Assembly: GCF_003946085.1 (NCBI RefSeq) | Contig: NZ_RHOB01000005.1 | Coordinates: forward strand, 57,716 to 121,715 | Direction: 5' to 3' | DNA length: 64,000 nt | Origin: Levilactobacillus angrenensis | GTDB lineage: Bacteria; Bacillota; Bacilli; Lactobacillales; Lactobacillaceae | Shown here: positions 1-7,799 of the stretch, piece after piece | How positions within the stretch are numbered: the stretch's first letter is position 1 | Layout of the letters: every line of letters begins with the position of its first letter | Translations under genes and position numbers: made by a program | Notes under the pieces: model-generated | What the model was told of the DNA's origin: nothing | Seen by the model: the letters and a program-made list of their open reading frames with translations, nothing else | The model's database searches: none

Positions 1-1
1 A

Positions 2-511
2 ACCATTGTTCTCTTCGGACTCTCAGTTGCTTTTCCTGGTTCGTCAACAGACAATGCATCTTCAACCAACGAAAGCAGTACCTCCTCAGCTACATCCAGT
101 TCCAGTGCTTCATCAGCTGAGAAAGATGAAAATGATGTTTTACAGAACTTGTCCGCAAAAGAGCTGAAAAAATACAATTCGGGACTGATTGATAGCTTAT
201 CAGAAGAGCAGCAGTGGGCATCCGACGGAAAGACAAAGTATAATGCTTCTCTTTACATCGACAATATGAAATACGACGGCAACCGCGGCTTGCTTGTATA
301 TGTCTCAGATGAATTTCCATCTTTAAGCAAGGATGACAAGACCACCGTAGCCAAGCACGCTCAAAGCATCGCAAACACTCAAGTGGTAATTTTAGGAAAA
401 GATGTAGAAGCAGAGTCTTCCCCTTCAACCAACGTATATAGTGGTTCCAAGAAATTAGGACGCTCTACGATGACTTCCAACGACACAGAATTTAAATGGT
501 TCAAATCATAA
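2..511 (+). CDS. C-terminal part of a membrane-anchored or secreted protein next to an integrase (partial)
   Basis: The reading frame is open from the left edge, so the start lies outside the window; an internal TTG at 149 is not a convincing start. The visible part begins with a hydrophobic stretch (TIVLFGLSVAF), then about 30 residues very rich in Ser and Thr, then a soluble domain of about 120 residues ending KWFKS. This order (membrane segment, low-complexity linker, small outer domain) suggests a cell-surface or lipoprotein-like product. I do not recognise the soluble domain. Its position directly before a phage-type integrase suggests it belongs to the integrated element, where such proteins sometimes affect superinfection; that role is inference. 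Confidence 0.6.
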   Translation, partial: TIVLFGLSVAFPGSSTDNASSTNESSTSSATSSSSASSAEKDENDVLQNLSAKELKKYNSGLIDSLSEEQQWASDGKTKYNASLYIDNMKYDGNRGLLVYVSDEFPSLSKDDKTTVAKHAQSIANTQVVILGKDVEAESSPSTNVYSGSKKLGRSTMTSNDTEFKWFKS

Positions 512-518
512 AAATTAA

Positions 519-624
519 AAAAGCGCATCCCCTCCCGCCAAGAAGTAAGATGCGCTAGCCTAATACATATACGCTTGTAGATAAATCCGCAAGCTCTTTT
601 AAGAATACATAGTTGTACCCTATT
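519..624 (-). ncRNA. Candidate small RNA on the minus strand beside the integrase
   Basis: On the minus strand a promoter with a perfect TATAAT is followed about 100 nt later by a stem AGCGCATC/GATGCGCT (522-556) and then an A/T-rich tract that reads as T residues on that strand, a standard intrinsic terminator. No ORF lies between them. The unit therefore looks like a short untranslated RNA of about 105 nt transcribed away from the integrase. It could be a type I antitoxin-like or regulatory RNA, or a relative of the Rfam Lacto-int motif, which is known near lactic phage integrases. I cannot test which. Confidence 0.4.
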
Positions 625-630
625 GGATTA

Positions 631-659
631 ATTATAAATTAAAGGAGGTGATGACACAA
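631..659 (-). promoter_or_regulatory. Promoter of the minus-strand small RNA
   Basis: Read on the minus strand, TTGTGT (654-659) is followed after exactly 17 nt by TATAAT (631-636). The spacer overlaps the strong plus-strand Shine-Dalgarno-like AAAGGAGGTG at 641-650, just upstream of the integrase, so transcription of the small RNA and the integrase leader share this DNA. Confidence 0.5.
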
Positions 660-702
660 CCTCTCCTAAACGGCGCTGTCCACGCATTTAAGGAGAATAA
701 TA

Positions 703-1824
703 ATGAAACCAACAAAAACAGATTATAACAACGTTTTTTCGTATGAAACCAAGAAAGGTACACGCTGGATGTTCCGCTACCCCTTCCGCGACTCCTTTGG
801 CAAGCGCCATGAGAAACAGGAACGTGGGTTCACCACGCCAATTGCTGCCCATAAAGCAGAGTTGGAAGCTGAGGTAATGGTTGTCAACGACGAAGCCAAT
901 CAGCTACTAGATTCGAACACGACGGTCCGTCAGTGGACGAAACATTTTCTCACTATGCGGCGTGCTGAATGGCGCCCCAACTACCGTCAAAATATGGAAA
1001 CAGCTATCAATCGGTATATTCTGCCACTTCTTGGTGACCGTAAACTCGGCAAGCTAACCAAGATGGAATACAACTACCTGTTTATCCAACCGCAGCTGGA
1101 ACATCTCAAACCGTCTTCTGTTCAAGCAAATCATCGATACTTCATGGTGATTATGAACGCCGCGGAAGAAAACGAAGTTATCACCCGTAACAAGCTCAAG
1201 GGCGTTCGCTTTAAAAAATCAGAACGGCGCAAACCATTCAGTGAGGATGATCTAGCTCGTTTCAACAAGCAGCTCCGAAAAGAACCAGCACCCCAGCGCA
1301 TATTCTTCCAGTTATTAGAATCAACTGGTCTGCGACTGAGTGAGGGGCTTGGTCTTGAATGGCGCGACATTGACTTCAAAGCAAAGACGCTATCGGTTCA
1401 GCGGGCCCGAACGGCTAAGGGAATTGGGCCTACTAAGACCCCTTCCAGTGTTCGTACTATTTCAATTGATGAGAGTATGCTTGCTAGCCTACACAAGTTT
1501 ATGATTCAAGCCAAATCTGATAGTCTCCAGATGGGCAACAAGTATACTGACAAGCAATTCATCTTCGCTTTCAAACATGTCTCAGCACATTACTACTTCC
1601 AAAACATCATCGAATCAGCGGGCATTGAGTCAGGCCGTTACGTCATCCACAGTTTGCGCCACACCCATGCGACCATTTTGATGGGTGCCGGCGTGAGCCC
1701 GGTCGATGTCGCCAATCGCCTTGGTCATTCTGACCCGGCTATTACCCTAAGAATCTACGCTCACGCGATTAAAGGCAACGACCAGAAGAACGCTGAACTC
1801 TTCGCTAAAATTGCTAACCTTTAG
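703..1824 (+). CDS. int: Phage-type tyrosine integrase
   Basis: Site-specific recombinase of 373 residues that would integrate and excise the element whose edge lies here. Residues about 15-55 form the AP2-like arm-binding domain (RWMFRYPF then KQERGFTT), about 70-165 the SAM-like core-binding domain, and about 180-365 the catalytic domain. The catalytic set is visible: Arg211 (TGLRLSE), His316 and Arg319 (HSLRH), His342 (LGH) and the nucleophile Tyr352. The start at 703 has AAGGAG eight bases upstream. A second strong SD at 641 precedes an ATG at 651 opening a 25-codon frame that overlaps the integrase start, a possible leader peptide. The att site should lie just downstream. Confidence 0.93.
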   Translation: MKPTKTDYNNVFSYETKKGTRWMFRYPFRDSFGKRHEKQERGFTTPIAAHKAELEAEVMVVNDEANQLLDSNTTVRQWTKHFLTMRRAEWRPNYRQNMETAINRYILPLLGDRKLGKLTKMEYNYLFIQPQLEHLKPSSVQANHRYFMVIMNAAEENEVITRNKLKGVRFKKSERRKPFSEDDLARFNKQLRKEPAPQRIFFQLLESTGLRLSEGLGLEWRDIDFKAKTLSVQRARTAKGIGPTKTPSSVRTISIDESMLASLHKFMIQAKSDSLQMGNKYTDKQFIFAFKHVSAHYYFQNIIESAGIESGRYVIHSLRHTHATILMGAGVSPVDVANRLGHSDPAITLRIYAHAIKGNDQKNAELFAKIANL

Positions 1825-1828
1825 TCAG

Positions 1829-1852
1829 CTGTGGGAGATTCTGTGGGAGATT
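1829..1852. repeat. Tandem 12-bp direct repeat after the integrase
   Basis: CTGTGGGAGATT occurs twice head to tail immediately after the integrase stop. Short direct repeats here are typical arm-type integrase binding sites; the assignment is inference. Confidence 0.45.
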
Positions 1853-1904
1853 TTATTTTTCGAAATACGGAATCCCTTGATACCAGTGCATTGAAGCCCA
1901 TTTC

Positions 1905-1926
1905 TTGTAGTAAATGAATACTACAA
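1905..1926. repeat. Inverted repeat, possible integrase core region
   Basis: TTGTAGTA and TACTACAA form a perfect 8-bp inverted repeat with a six-base centre, about 80 bp after the integrase. This geometry fits a recombinase core or regulatory site, but no second copy is visible in the window to prove an att site. Confidence 0.3.
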
Positions 1927-1957
1927 CCGTTAAGATTAATTCTGACTGGTTTAAAAG

Positions 1958-1984
1958 ATCTCGCCTTTGGGCGGGATTTTTTGT
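1958..1984 (+). terminator. Intrinsic terminator after the integrase region
   Basis: ATCTCGCC and GGCGGGAT pair (one G-U) across a short loop, followed by six T residues on the plus strand. Confidence 0.7.
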
Positions 1985-2012
1985 TTGGGCACTTTTTTGA
2001 TCAATTTGACCA

Positions 2013-2044
2013 AAAGACGCCAGGCCCCCCGGCCCAGCGTCTTT
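2013..2044 (-). terminator. Terminator of the AI-2E-type permease gene
   Basis: AAAGACGC and GCGTCTTT with inner GC-rich pairing form a strong hairpin directly after the stop of the minus-strand gene; flanking A and T runs allow it to work in both directions. Confidence 0.7.
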
Positions 2045-2051
2045 CCTTTAC

Positions 2052-3095
2052 TCACTTTTCACTCGCCTGTTCCGAAGTGATTCGGTGGGGCTTCAGCTGA
2101 ACGTCAAAGACTTCCAGGAAGAATGCCACGAGTGGTACCCCTACGATCAGGCCCCAGGCACCGAAAATCCGCTCACTGACAATCAACGTGATGAAGGTCA
2201 CGAAGATTGGCAAGTTGGTGGCGTTGGCCATCAGCCGTGGGTGTAAGAAGTATGATTCGAACATGTGAATCAAAATCACTAACACCAAAACTGCCACGAC
2301 ACGAATCAGACCGCCCGTTAAGAAGGCGACGACCGTTAATGGAATCAAGGAGATCAAGACCCCCGCTACCGGAATCAAACCCAGGAAGAAAACCATGATG
2401 CCCAGGATCAACAGGCTAGGCATACCAATGATCCACAGTCCCAAGACCATCAAAATCGTGTTGATGGTGCAGATAATCAGTTGGGTTTCGATGACCGTCC
2501 CAAAGATTCGAACGAATTTCAAAATCAGCTGACCCATCGGCACGAACAATCCCGCAAAGCGGCTCTTCGTAAAGGCGTGGACAAATGTCTTCAACTGATT
2601 TTTCGTCAGGTTAAAGATGAAACTGAAGAAAAATGCCAGCAGAATCGTTTCCACTCCTGAACTAAAGCGAGACAACTGACCCATTCCACTGGTCAGAATC
2701 GTCTTCCCATTACTGATGACGGAAGCGTTCTGCGAGAGATTTTTAATCAGTCGGGTCAGCTCCGTCTCCAGTTGTGGGTAAGTATTAATCAATTTATCAA
2801 GTGCATTGGGCAAATTTGACGCCTCGGAAACCAGCGGCGGGATGATTTGGCCAAATGCCGCGACTAAGATGGCCAGGAACAACACGTAGACCAGCAGTGT
2901 TGACCACAGATGGTGCACGTGAAAATGATGTTCGATGCCCGTGATGGCCGCATCCCCCAGATAAATGAAAATCACCGTAAACAGGGCTAACGACAAAAAG
3001 GCGTGCGCTTCCCAGGCAATGATGATCAGCAGTACCAAGGCGATATAGGTCATCGTCAGCGGATTTTTCCACACCCGCTTGAATAAGTTACTCAC
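2052..3095 (-). CDS. AI-2E family transporter (membrane permease)
   Basis: Polytopic membrane protein of 347 residues, the usual size for the AI-2E/PerM family. It begins with a short cytoplasmic segment and a first pair of helices (YIALVLLIIIAW, LALFTVIFIYLGD), then a soluble region of about 60 residues rich in Asn and Leu, then a block of about five helices. Diagnostic parts are LGLIPVAGVLISLIP and the C-terminal segment around LHPRLMANATNLPIFVT. Family members are usually annotated as AI-2 exporters or Na+/H+-type antiporters; the substrate cannot be told here. The gene is monocistronic, with its own terminator, and lies just downstream of the DUF1054 gene. Confidence 0.85.
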   Translation of the reverse strand: MSNLFKRVWKNPLTMTYIALVLLIIIAWEAHAFLSLALFTVIFIYLGDAAITGIEHHFHVHHLWSTLLVYVLFLAILVAAFGQIIPPLVSEASNLPNALDKLINTYPQLETELTRLIKNLSQNASVISNGKTILTSGMGQLSRFSSGVETILLAFFFSFIFNLTKNQLKTFVHAFTKSRFAGLFVPMGQLILKFVRIFGTVIETQLIICTINTILMVLGLWIIGMPSLLILGIMVFFLGLIPVAGVLISLIPLTVVAFLTGGLIRVVAVLVLVILIHMFESYFLHPRLMANATNLPIFVTFITLIVSERIFGAWGLIVGVPLVAFFLEVFDVQLKPHRITSEQASEK

Positions 3096-3117
3096 AGAAA
3101 AACTCCCTTCGTTGCGG

Positions 3118-3717
3118 TCAGATACGAATCAGTTGGTCATACAGCGGCAACAACGCCGCCACCGTGTCTTGGATGACCTGAACCTGCTGGGCGGGCGTCC
3201 CGGTAAAGAAATCGCTGCCCCGCAAAAAATTCCGGCCGACCTGCCATTCAGCGTGCCGCTGCGGCTGTTGGCGCATCAGCTCCTGATACGTTTCACGCGT
3301 CAGTGGCCGCCCACAATTCTTATCCGTATGGTCCCCACCGCATTCAAACCCCGCCGGCAGTTGGCACACCAAGTCCTCGGCCAGGCTACTCAACAACGCT
3401 TGGCGATTCTTCGCCTCCTGCAAGACAGCCAGCCAAATAAAGAACCGGTCATCCCAGAAGCCGACCTCGATATGCGGCAACATTTTATAGCCCCGCTTCG
3501 ACGTACTAAAGGCCACCCAAGTATCTGGCGGCGGATTTTTAGACCGCCGACGATGCTGCGAAATGTGGTCGTAGATGGGCACCGCCAATTTGGCAAAGAC
3601 CGGGTCCAGGTCCGTCACGGTCGCCTGAAACTTCGGGTCGATCTGTGCTCGAATCTTCCCCAATCGTCCAGGCAACGTGGTGTCGTCCCAAACGTGAAAG
3701 TCTTGATCCACGTACAT
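3118..3717 (-). CDS. DUF1054 family protein (YktB-like)
   Basis: Protein of 199 residues with the DUF1054/UPF0637 pattern: an N-terminal YVDQDFHVWDDTTLPGRLGKIRAQIDPKF region, then DTWVAFSTSKRGYKMLPHIEVGFWDDRFFIWL and a C-terminal helical part. No biochemical function is established. The frame is open further upstream, but ATG 3717 is preceded by AAGGAGA at good spacing and starts where homologues start, so the longer version is rejected. It is divergent from the yueI-like gene, with about 80 bp between them. Confidence 0.8.
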   Translation of the reverse strand: MYVDQDFHVWDDTTLPGRLGKIRAQIDPKFQATVTDLDPVFAKLAVPIYDHISQHRRRSKNPPPDTWVAFSTSKRGYKMLPHIEVGFWDDRFFIWLAVLQEAKNRQALLSSLAEDLVCQLPAGFECGGDHTDKNCGRPLTRETYQELMRQQPQRHAEWQVGRNFLRGSDFFTGTPAQQVQVIQDTVAALLPLYDQLIRI

Positions 3718-3735
3718 TTGGTAAAGTCTCCTTCC

Positions 3736-3765
3736 CTGAAACTCTTTACCATTCCATGTTATACT
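3736..3765 (+). promoter_or_regulatory. Probable promoter of the yueI-rarA unit
   Basis: CTGAAA (3736-3741) and TATACT (3760-3765) are 18 nt apart, and the ATG lies about 30 nt after the -10 box. The -35 box is only a partial match. Confidence 0.4.
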
Positions 3766-3795
3766 AGTAAAACTAACTTGAAAAGAGGGAAACGC

Positions 3796-4248
3796 ATGGC
3801 TGAGAAGAGTCAAATGGAACAACATTTACAGAATTCTGTCTACGGCACCCCGAAAATCAATCCGGACGAGCAACGCCACTACCTGGGCACCTTCCGGGAA
3901 CGGGTCTCGCTAGCGATGACGATTGCGGAGGTTACGGACCGGGAGAACTTGGACGCCTTTGTGACGGAGATTTCGGCCCATCCGGACTATCAGGTCATCT
4001 TAAACGGCCACATCGACCAAGCCGACCTCGCCCCCTACCTCAAGCTGGCGAGCCAACACAATTTAAAATTCACGATTCGCCAAGACACCATCTATGGCGT
4101 GAACGACAGTGACCTGGGACTGGTCGTGGCTAGTGATACCGCCATCAACCAGAACCCCATTAGCTTAAGCAAAAAGTATCCCGCTAAACCGGCAGAAAAA
4201 GCCGCTGCCCCCAAGAAAAGTTGGTTCGATAAATTAATCGGCCACTAG
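3796..4248 (+). CDS. yueI: YueI family protein (DUF1694)
   Basis: Small cytoplasmic protein of 150 residues. The core matches the YueI family: YLGTFRERVSLAMTIAE, then DYQVILNGHIDQADLAPYLKLASQHNLKFTI and GVNDSDLGLVVAS, followed by a Lys/Pro/Ala linker and a short C-terminal KSWFDKLIGH. No function is known for the family. The frame is open far upstream, but ATG 3796 follows AAGAGGGAAACGC and begins the conserved part. Only 16 nt separate it from rarA, so the two are probably cotranscribed. Confidence 0.75.
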   Translation: MAEKSQMEQHLQNSVYGTPKINPDEQRHYLGTFRERVSLAMTIAEVTDRENLDAFVTEISAHPDYQVILNGHIDQADLAPYLKLASQHNLKFTIRQDTIYGVNDSDLGLVVASDTAINQNPISLSKKYPAKPAEKAAAPKKSWFDKLIGH

Positions 4249-4264
4249 GAAAGGAGTCTCATTT

Positions 4265-5545
4265 TTGGCACAACATCCCTTAGCTTACCGCATGCGGCCG
4301 CAACGTTTGGAAGACATCGTTGGCCAACAAGACCTGGTCGGGCCGGGTAAAATCATCGCCCGGATGGTGGCGGCTAAGCTACTTTCATCAATGATTTTAT
4401 ATGGGCCGCCGGGTACCGGGAAGACCAGCATTGCCAGCGCGATTGCTGGATCCACCAAATACGCCTTCCGGAAGCTCAACGCGGCCACGGATTCCAAGAA
4501 GGACCTGCAAGTCGTGGCCGAAGAAGCCAAGATGAGCGGCACCGTCATTTTACTACTGGATGAAATCCACCGGTTGGACAAGACCAAGCAAGACTTCCTG
4601 TTGCCCCACCTGGAAAGCGGCCGCATCATTTTGATTGGCGCGACCACCGAAAATCCCTATATCAACATCAACCCCGCCATTCGCAGTCGAACGCAGATCT
4701 TTGAGGTTCATCCCCTCTCGCTCGACGACATTAAGACCGCGCTGAATCGGGCCATCACTGATAAGGAACGTGGGCTGGGCCAACTCGATTTGCACGTGGA
4801 TGACGACGCCTTAGCCTTCATGGCTGGCGCCACCAACGGCGATTTGCGCAGTGCACTGAACGGCCTAGAATTAGCCGCCCAATCCACCCCACCAGCTGAC
4901 GATGGTGAAATTCACGTGACCTTGACCGTGGCCGAGGCCTGTTTTCAACGCAAAGCCCTGGTCGGCGATAAAAATGGTGACGCCCACTACGACGTCATCT
5001 CGGCCTTCCAGAAATCCATCCGGGGAAGCGACACCGATGCTGCCTTGCATTACCTGGCCCAACTGGTTGCGGCGGGCGACCTCCCGTCGATCTGCCGGCG
5101 ACTGATGGTCATCGCCTACGAAGATATCGGCATGGCCAACCTCCCCGCGGCGGCCCGCACCGTGCAGGCCGTTCAGGCTGCGCAACAATTGGGTCTCCCT
5201 GAGGGGCGGATTCCACTGGCCGATGCCGTCATCGAGCTGTGTTTGTCCCCTAAGTCCAATTCCGGGATTGCTGCCGTTGACGCGGCTTTGGCTGACGTCA
5301 TGAACGGCCACAACGGCGCAGTGCCCGCCCACTTGAAGGACGCCCATTACAGTGGCGCCAAGAAGTTGGGACACGGCAACGGGTATCAATTTCCACACAA
5401 TTTTCCCGGCGACTGGGTCCAACAACAATATCTGCCGGACGACCTCAAGCACGCGGAGTACTATCACCCGAAGGCCAATGGCCGCTTTGAAACACAATTA
5501 GGCGAACAGTACCAACGTCTTTTACGGGCCAATCGACGTCGCTAA
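4265..5545 (+). CDS. rarA: Replication-associated recombination protein RarA (MgsA), AAA ATPase
   Basis: AAA+ ATPase of 426 residues related to clamp loaders and RuvB; family members act at stalled replication forks together with SSB. Walker A is GPPGTGKT at residues 47-54 and Walker B is LLLDEIHRLD around 97-106. A sensor-1 TTEN follows, and the C-terminal domain with YEDIGMA is the tetramerisation region of MgsA/RarA proteins. Translation starts at a TTG (4265), chosen because AAAGGAG lies 8-9 bases upstream and MAQHPLAYRMRP is the normal N-terminus. The 6S-like RNA promoter begins directly after its stop codon. Confidence 0.93.
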   Translation: MAQHPLAYRMRPQRLEDIVGQQDLVGPGKIIARMVAAKLLSSMILYGPPGTGKTSIASAIAGSTKYAFRKLNAATDSKKDLQVVAEEAKMSGTVILLLDEIHRLDKTKQDFLLPHLESGRIILIGATTENPYININPAIRSRTQIFEVHPLSLDDIKTALNRAITDKERGLGQLDLHVDDDALAFMAGATNGDLRSALNGLELAAQSTPPADDGEIHVTLTVAEACFQRKALVGDKNGDAHYDVISAFQKSIRGSDTDAALHYLAQLVAAGDLPSICRRLMVIAYEDIGMANLPAAARTVQAVQAAQQLGLPEGRIPLADAVIELCLSPKSNSGIAAVDAALADVMNGHNGAVPAHLKDAHYSGAKKLGHGNGYQFPHNFPGDWVQQQYLPDDLKHAEYYHPKANGRFETQLGEQYQRLLRANRRR

Positions 5546-5574
5546 TTGATATTTTAATATTTATATGCTAATAT
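5546..5574 (+). promoter_or_regulatory. Strong promoter of the 6S-like RNA
   Basis: TTGATA (5546-5551), a 17-nt spacer and an extended -10 TGCTAATAT give a near-consensus sigma-A promoter. It predicts a start about position 5581, at the base of the closing stem of the RNA. Confidence 0.75.
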
Positions 5575-5580
5575 ACAAGT

Positions 5581-5768
5581 GGTTCTAAGGTGTACGCGTT
5601 GTCTCACTACAAGTTGCCGATCAAGTAATTTATAAACGGGATTGCAAGACGCTAGAGAACATGACATGCCTTTTCACTTGGAAGTCAGACGCTCTAGCTA
5701 GCTTTCCCCCCTGCATTGTCATCGCGGGTCAACATGACTAGACAATTAACGGCACCACTTAGATCATC
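5581..5768 (+). ncRNA. ssrS: 6S-like regulatory RNA (Lacto-usp arrangement)
   Basis: About 185 nt without an ORF, framed by a strong promoter and a terminator. The two ends pair: CTAAGGTG near the 5' end (5585-5592) with CACCACTTAG near the 3' end (5753-5762), giving the long closing stem expected of 6S RNA, which mimics an open promoter and binds sigma-A RNA polymerase. A second internal helix pairs GCTAGAG with CTCTAGC. The order rarA, RNA, small membrane gene, usp gene is the context described for the Rfam Lacto-usp motif, itself proposed to be the 6S RNA of lactic acid bacteria. Exact ends are estimates. Confidence 0.75.
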
Positions 5769-5782
5769 AAAGCTCTGCTTTG

Positions 5783-5815
5783 GAGGCCATTCCTTTGAAT
5801 GGTCTTTTTCTTTTG
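5783..5815 (+). terminator. Terminator of the 6S-like RNA
   Basis: GGCCATTC and GAATGGTC pair across CTTT, followed by TTTTTCTTTT. Confidence 0.8.
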
Positions 5816-5827
5816 GCTAAAATCGGA

Positions 5828-5930
5828 CTGGCCGCCTGACCGTTCGCTAGCAATGAGTGAGAATGCTGGGCGCGCTGGGCCGAGCCACCGGGCGGTCTCA
5901 ACCCGCAACTTCATCCCCGCTAGTGAATAA
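5828..5930 (+). repeat. Partial copy of intergenic repeat R1
   Basis: The left third of R1 is recognisable: CTGGCCGCCTGACC, then the outer-arm segment GTTCGCTAGCAATGAGTG, a GAATGCTGGGCG block and the first hairpin with its GAGCC...CGGTCTC core. The second and third hairpins and the closing arm are missing or degenerate. It lies between the 6S-like RNA and the small membrane gene. Confidence 0.55.
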
Positions 5931-6006
5931 AACCCGTCTTGGGTTCTGGCGCGTAATCGGGTATACTTAATCTCACAGAACCAAATTTTTAAGGAGGAGT
6001 CATCCC

Positions 6007-6294
6007 TTGGCCATTACGATTTTAATGATTTGCTACACCCTGTTAGCCCTTGGTATTGGCTGGTATTTTTACAGTCATCGCAAGCGGGCTTTCTTGGTTT
6101 TCCATCCCGAAGAATCCGCTGCCCTCAGCAACGTTTTAAGCATTGGTGGTATCCTCATGATGCTGATTGGCGTCGTTGCCGCCGTGGCCACGTTCATGAA
6201 CAATACGATTTTCATTTCCGCCGTTTTATTGGTGGGGGTTATCGTTGTGATTGGCCTACAGTTGATTCTTGTTCGGTGGTTGCCTAAGGGGTAA
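6007..6294 (+). CDS. Small three-helix membrane protein upstream of usp
   Basis: Hydrophobic protein of 95 residues with three predicted membrane segments: residues about 2-20, 42-65 and 68-90, with a basic YSHRKRAF loop after the first. It starts with TTG 6007, supported by AAGGAGGAG nine bases upstream; there is no nearby ATG. I cannot name a family with certainty. It occupies the place of the hypothetical gene that sits between the Lacto-usp RNA and the usp gene in lactic acid bacteria, suggesting a shared stress-related operon. The other reading frame over this span is a shadow. Confidence 0.65.
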   Translation: MAITILMICYTLLALGIGWYFYSHRKRAFLVFHPEESAALSNVLSIGGILMMLIGVVAAVATFMNNTIFISAVLLVGVIVVIGLQLILVRWLPKG

Positions 6295-6390
6295 CCGGTT
6301 TCACTTTTCTTTCATTTTTTGACCATTTCGCTTTTTATTTCACGTTAAATAACGTATGATAAGAGTATAAAGTAATGAGAGGTGAACAAT

Positions 6391-6870
6391 ATGTTACAAC
6401 AATACAAGCACATTTTAGTCCCAGTTGACGGTTCCTACGAAGCAGAATTAGCTTTTAAGAAAGCGGTTGCTGTGGCTAAGCGTAACGATGCTGATTTACA
6501 TCTCGTTCACGTTGTTGATACGCGGGCTTTCCAAAACATTTCCAGCTTCGATACCAGCATGGTTGAACAAGTTACGGAAACGGCAAAGAAGACACTCGAT
6601 AAGTACGTGGCTGATGCGAAGGCTGATGGCCTGGCAAACATTGACTACGCGATCGAATACGGCGCACCGAAGACCATTATCGCCCGGGACGTTCCTCGTG
6701 ATAATGACACGGACCTGATTATGATTGGGGCCACCGGGTTAAACGCCGTGGAACGCCTCTTGATTGGTTCTGTCACCGAATACGTTACCCGGACGGCCGT
6801 TTGTGACGTCATCGTGGTACGGACGGATCTCAACAACCAACCGGCTAAAGTGACCCACGCCGAAGCTTAA
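6391..6870 (+). CDS. usp: Universal stress protein, UspA family
   Basis: Cytoplasmic protein of 159 residues with one Usp domain: N-terminal KHILVPVDGSYEAELAFKKAV, a central LVHVVD strand, and the ATP-binding signature GATGLNAVERLLIGSVTEYV (the G-x2-G-x9-G-S pattern of nucleotide-binding Usp proteins). ATG 6391 is preferred over an in-frame GTG at 6382 because AGAGGTG sits six bases before it. The family is induced under growth arrest and stress. A bidirectional terminator follows. Confidence 0.9.
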   Translation: MLQQYKHILVPVDGSYEAELAFKKAVAVAKRNDADLHLVHVVDTRAFQNISSFDTSMVEQVTETAKKTLDKYVADAKADGLANIDYAIEYGAPKTIIARDVPRDNDTDLIMIGATGLNAVERLLIGSVTEYVTRTAVCDVIVVRTDLNNQPAKVTHAEA

Positions 6871-6889
6871 AAGTTAAGATTGAAATTGA

Positions 6890-6926
6890 AAAACGTCGCT
6901 GCTATTAAGCAGTGGCGTTTTTATTT
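6890..6926. terminator. Bidirectional terminator between usp and the Rgg-type regulator
   Basis: AAACGTCGCTGC and GCAGTGGCGTTT pair with two G-U pairs, with T residues on one side and A residues on the other, so it can serve both convergent genes. Confidence 0.75.
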
Positions 6927-6941
6927 ACCCATCATTTTGAG

Positions 6942-7799
6942 TTAATCCGCAATGGCTGACCCGGCGGCTGGTGCCAAACGTTGTTGTAAGGCAATGTTGT
7001 GGGTGACCAGCGCCAGAGTCTTGGCAATCGTCAGGCTCCGGCGAGCGGCTGCCTTGGCACTCAACGCCACTTCTGCTTGACCACGAATTTCGTAGAGAAC
7101 GTCAATCAGGTAAAGGGACGCCTGTTGTTTAACTGCCCGCAAGGCCGATTCCACACTTTCAATTACCAATTGCGGTTGCTGGAGTTCCAGATACATTTGG
7201 GCAATGCGGTACCGGGCCCAGATCAACCGACGGAAATCCGATTCATCGTGCCATTCGAATTCATCGAGATAGCCCACCGCTTCGCTCAGGTAGTAACGGG
7301 CCTTCTCCAATTCCTGCCGCCGCAAATAAGCCGCCGCCATCCCCACGTTGCCAACGATAGCGTACAGATCCCATGGCATTTGATAAGAGCGGTGCAACAA
7401 CAAGTTGAAGTGGAAAATGGCTTCGTCGGGCCGTTCGTGAGCACCCAATTCGATAAAACCGCGATAGTAATGATAGCGTTCGCGGTCAAAGGCGCTGGCG
7501 ACATCTGACATTTCAACGGCCGCTAACAAGTTGGCCGCCGCCCGGAAATTCTCCTGACGAATGGCCGTCGAGATTTCATCGAACTGCTCATCCATGCCAC
7601 TGCCGACACCCGCCAAAATATCATTGAAGGACACATTTAACCGGCGGCAAACCTGTAGCATGATCTTAATGCTTGGAATCTTATTTTTCTTTTCCATCAG
7701 GCTCACCGTAGCTTGGGTACAAATGCCATCAGCGAGTTCTTGCTGTGACATGTTTTTTTGTTTCCGATACTGTTTTACCTTATTCCCTAATAAACGCAT
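6942..7799 (-). CDS. XRE-family regulator with Rgg/PlcR-like helical domain
   Basis: DNA-binding protein of 285 residues. Residues about 5-60 are an XRE helix-turn-helix (KVKQYRKQKNMSQQELADGICTQATVSLMEKK), a form typical of Rgg, PlcR and related peptide-sensing regulators. The remaining 220 residues are an all-helical TPR-like array (ARYRIAQMYLELQQPQLVIESVESAL and similar segments). Start ATG 7799 follows GGGAGAG; the longer open frame has no ribosome site. Partner peptides are usually tiny secreted genes beside the regulator, but none is evident here, so the ligand is unknown. Confidence 0.8.
   Translation of the reverse strand: MRLLGNKVKQYRKQKNMSQQELADGICTQATVSLMEKKNKIPSIKIMLQVCRRLNVSFNDILAGVGSGMDEQFDEISTAIRQENFRAAANLLAAVEMSDVASAFDRERYHYYRGFIELGAHERPDEAIFHFNLLLHRSYQMPWDLYAIVGNVGMAAAYLRRQELEKARYYLSEAVGYLDEFEWHDESDFRRLIWARYRIAQMYLELQQPQLVIESVESALRAVKQQASLYLIDVLYEIRGQAEVALSAKAAARRSLTIAKTLALVTHNIALQQRLAPAAGSAIAD

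Noticed and set aside
3079-3795. Long plus-strand extension of the yueI frame
   Set aside because: It overlaps the real minus-strand DUF1054 gene; the conserved YueI sequence begins at 3796 with a ribosome site.
6030-6287. Alternative frame over the small membrane gene
   Set aside because: Trp- and Arg-rich composition with no family resemblance; the other frame has a good ribosome site and three helices.
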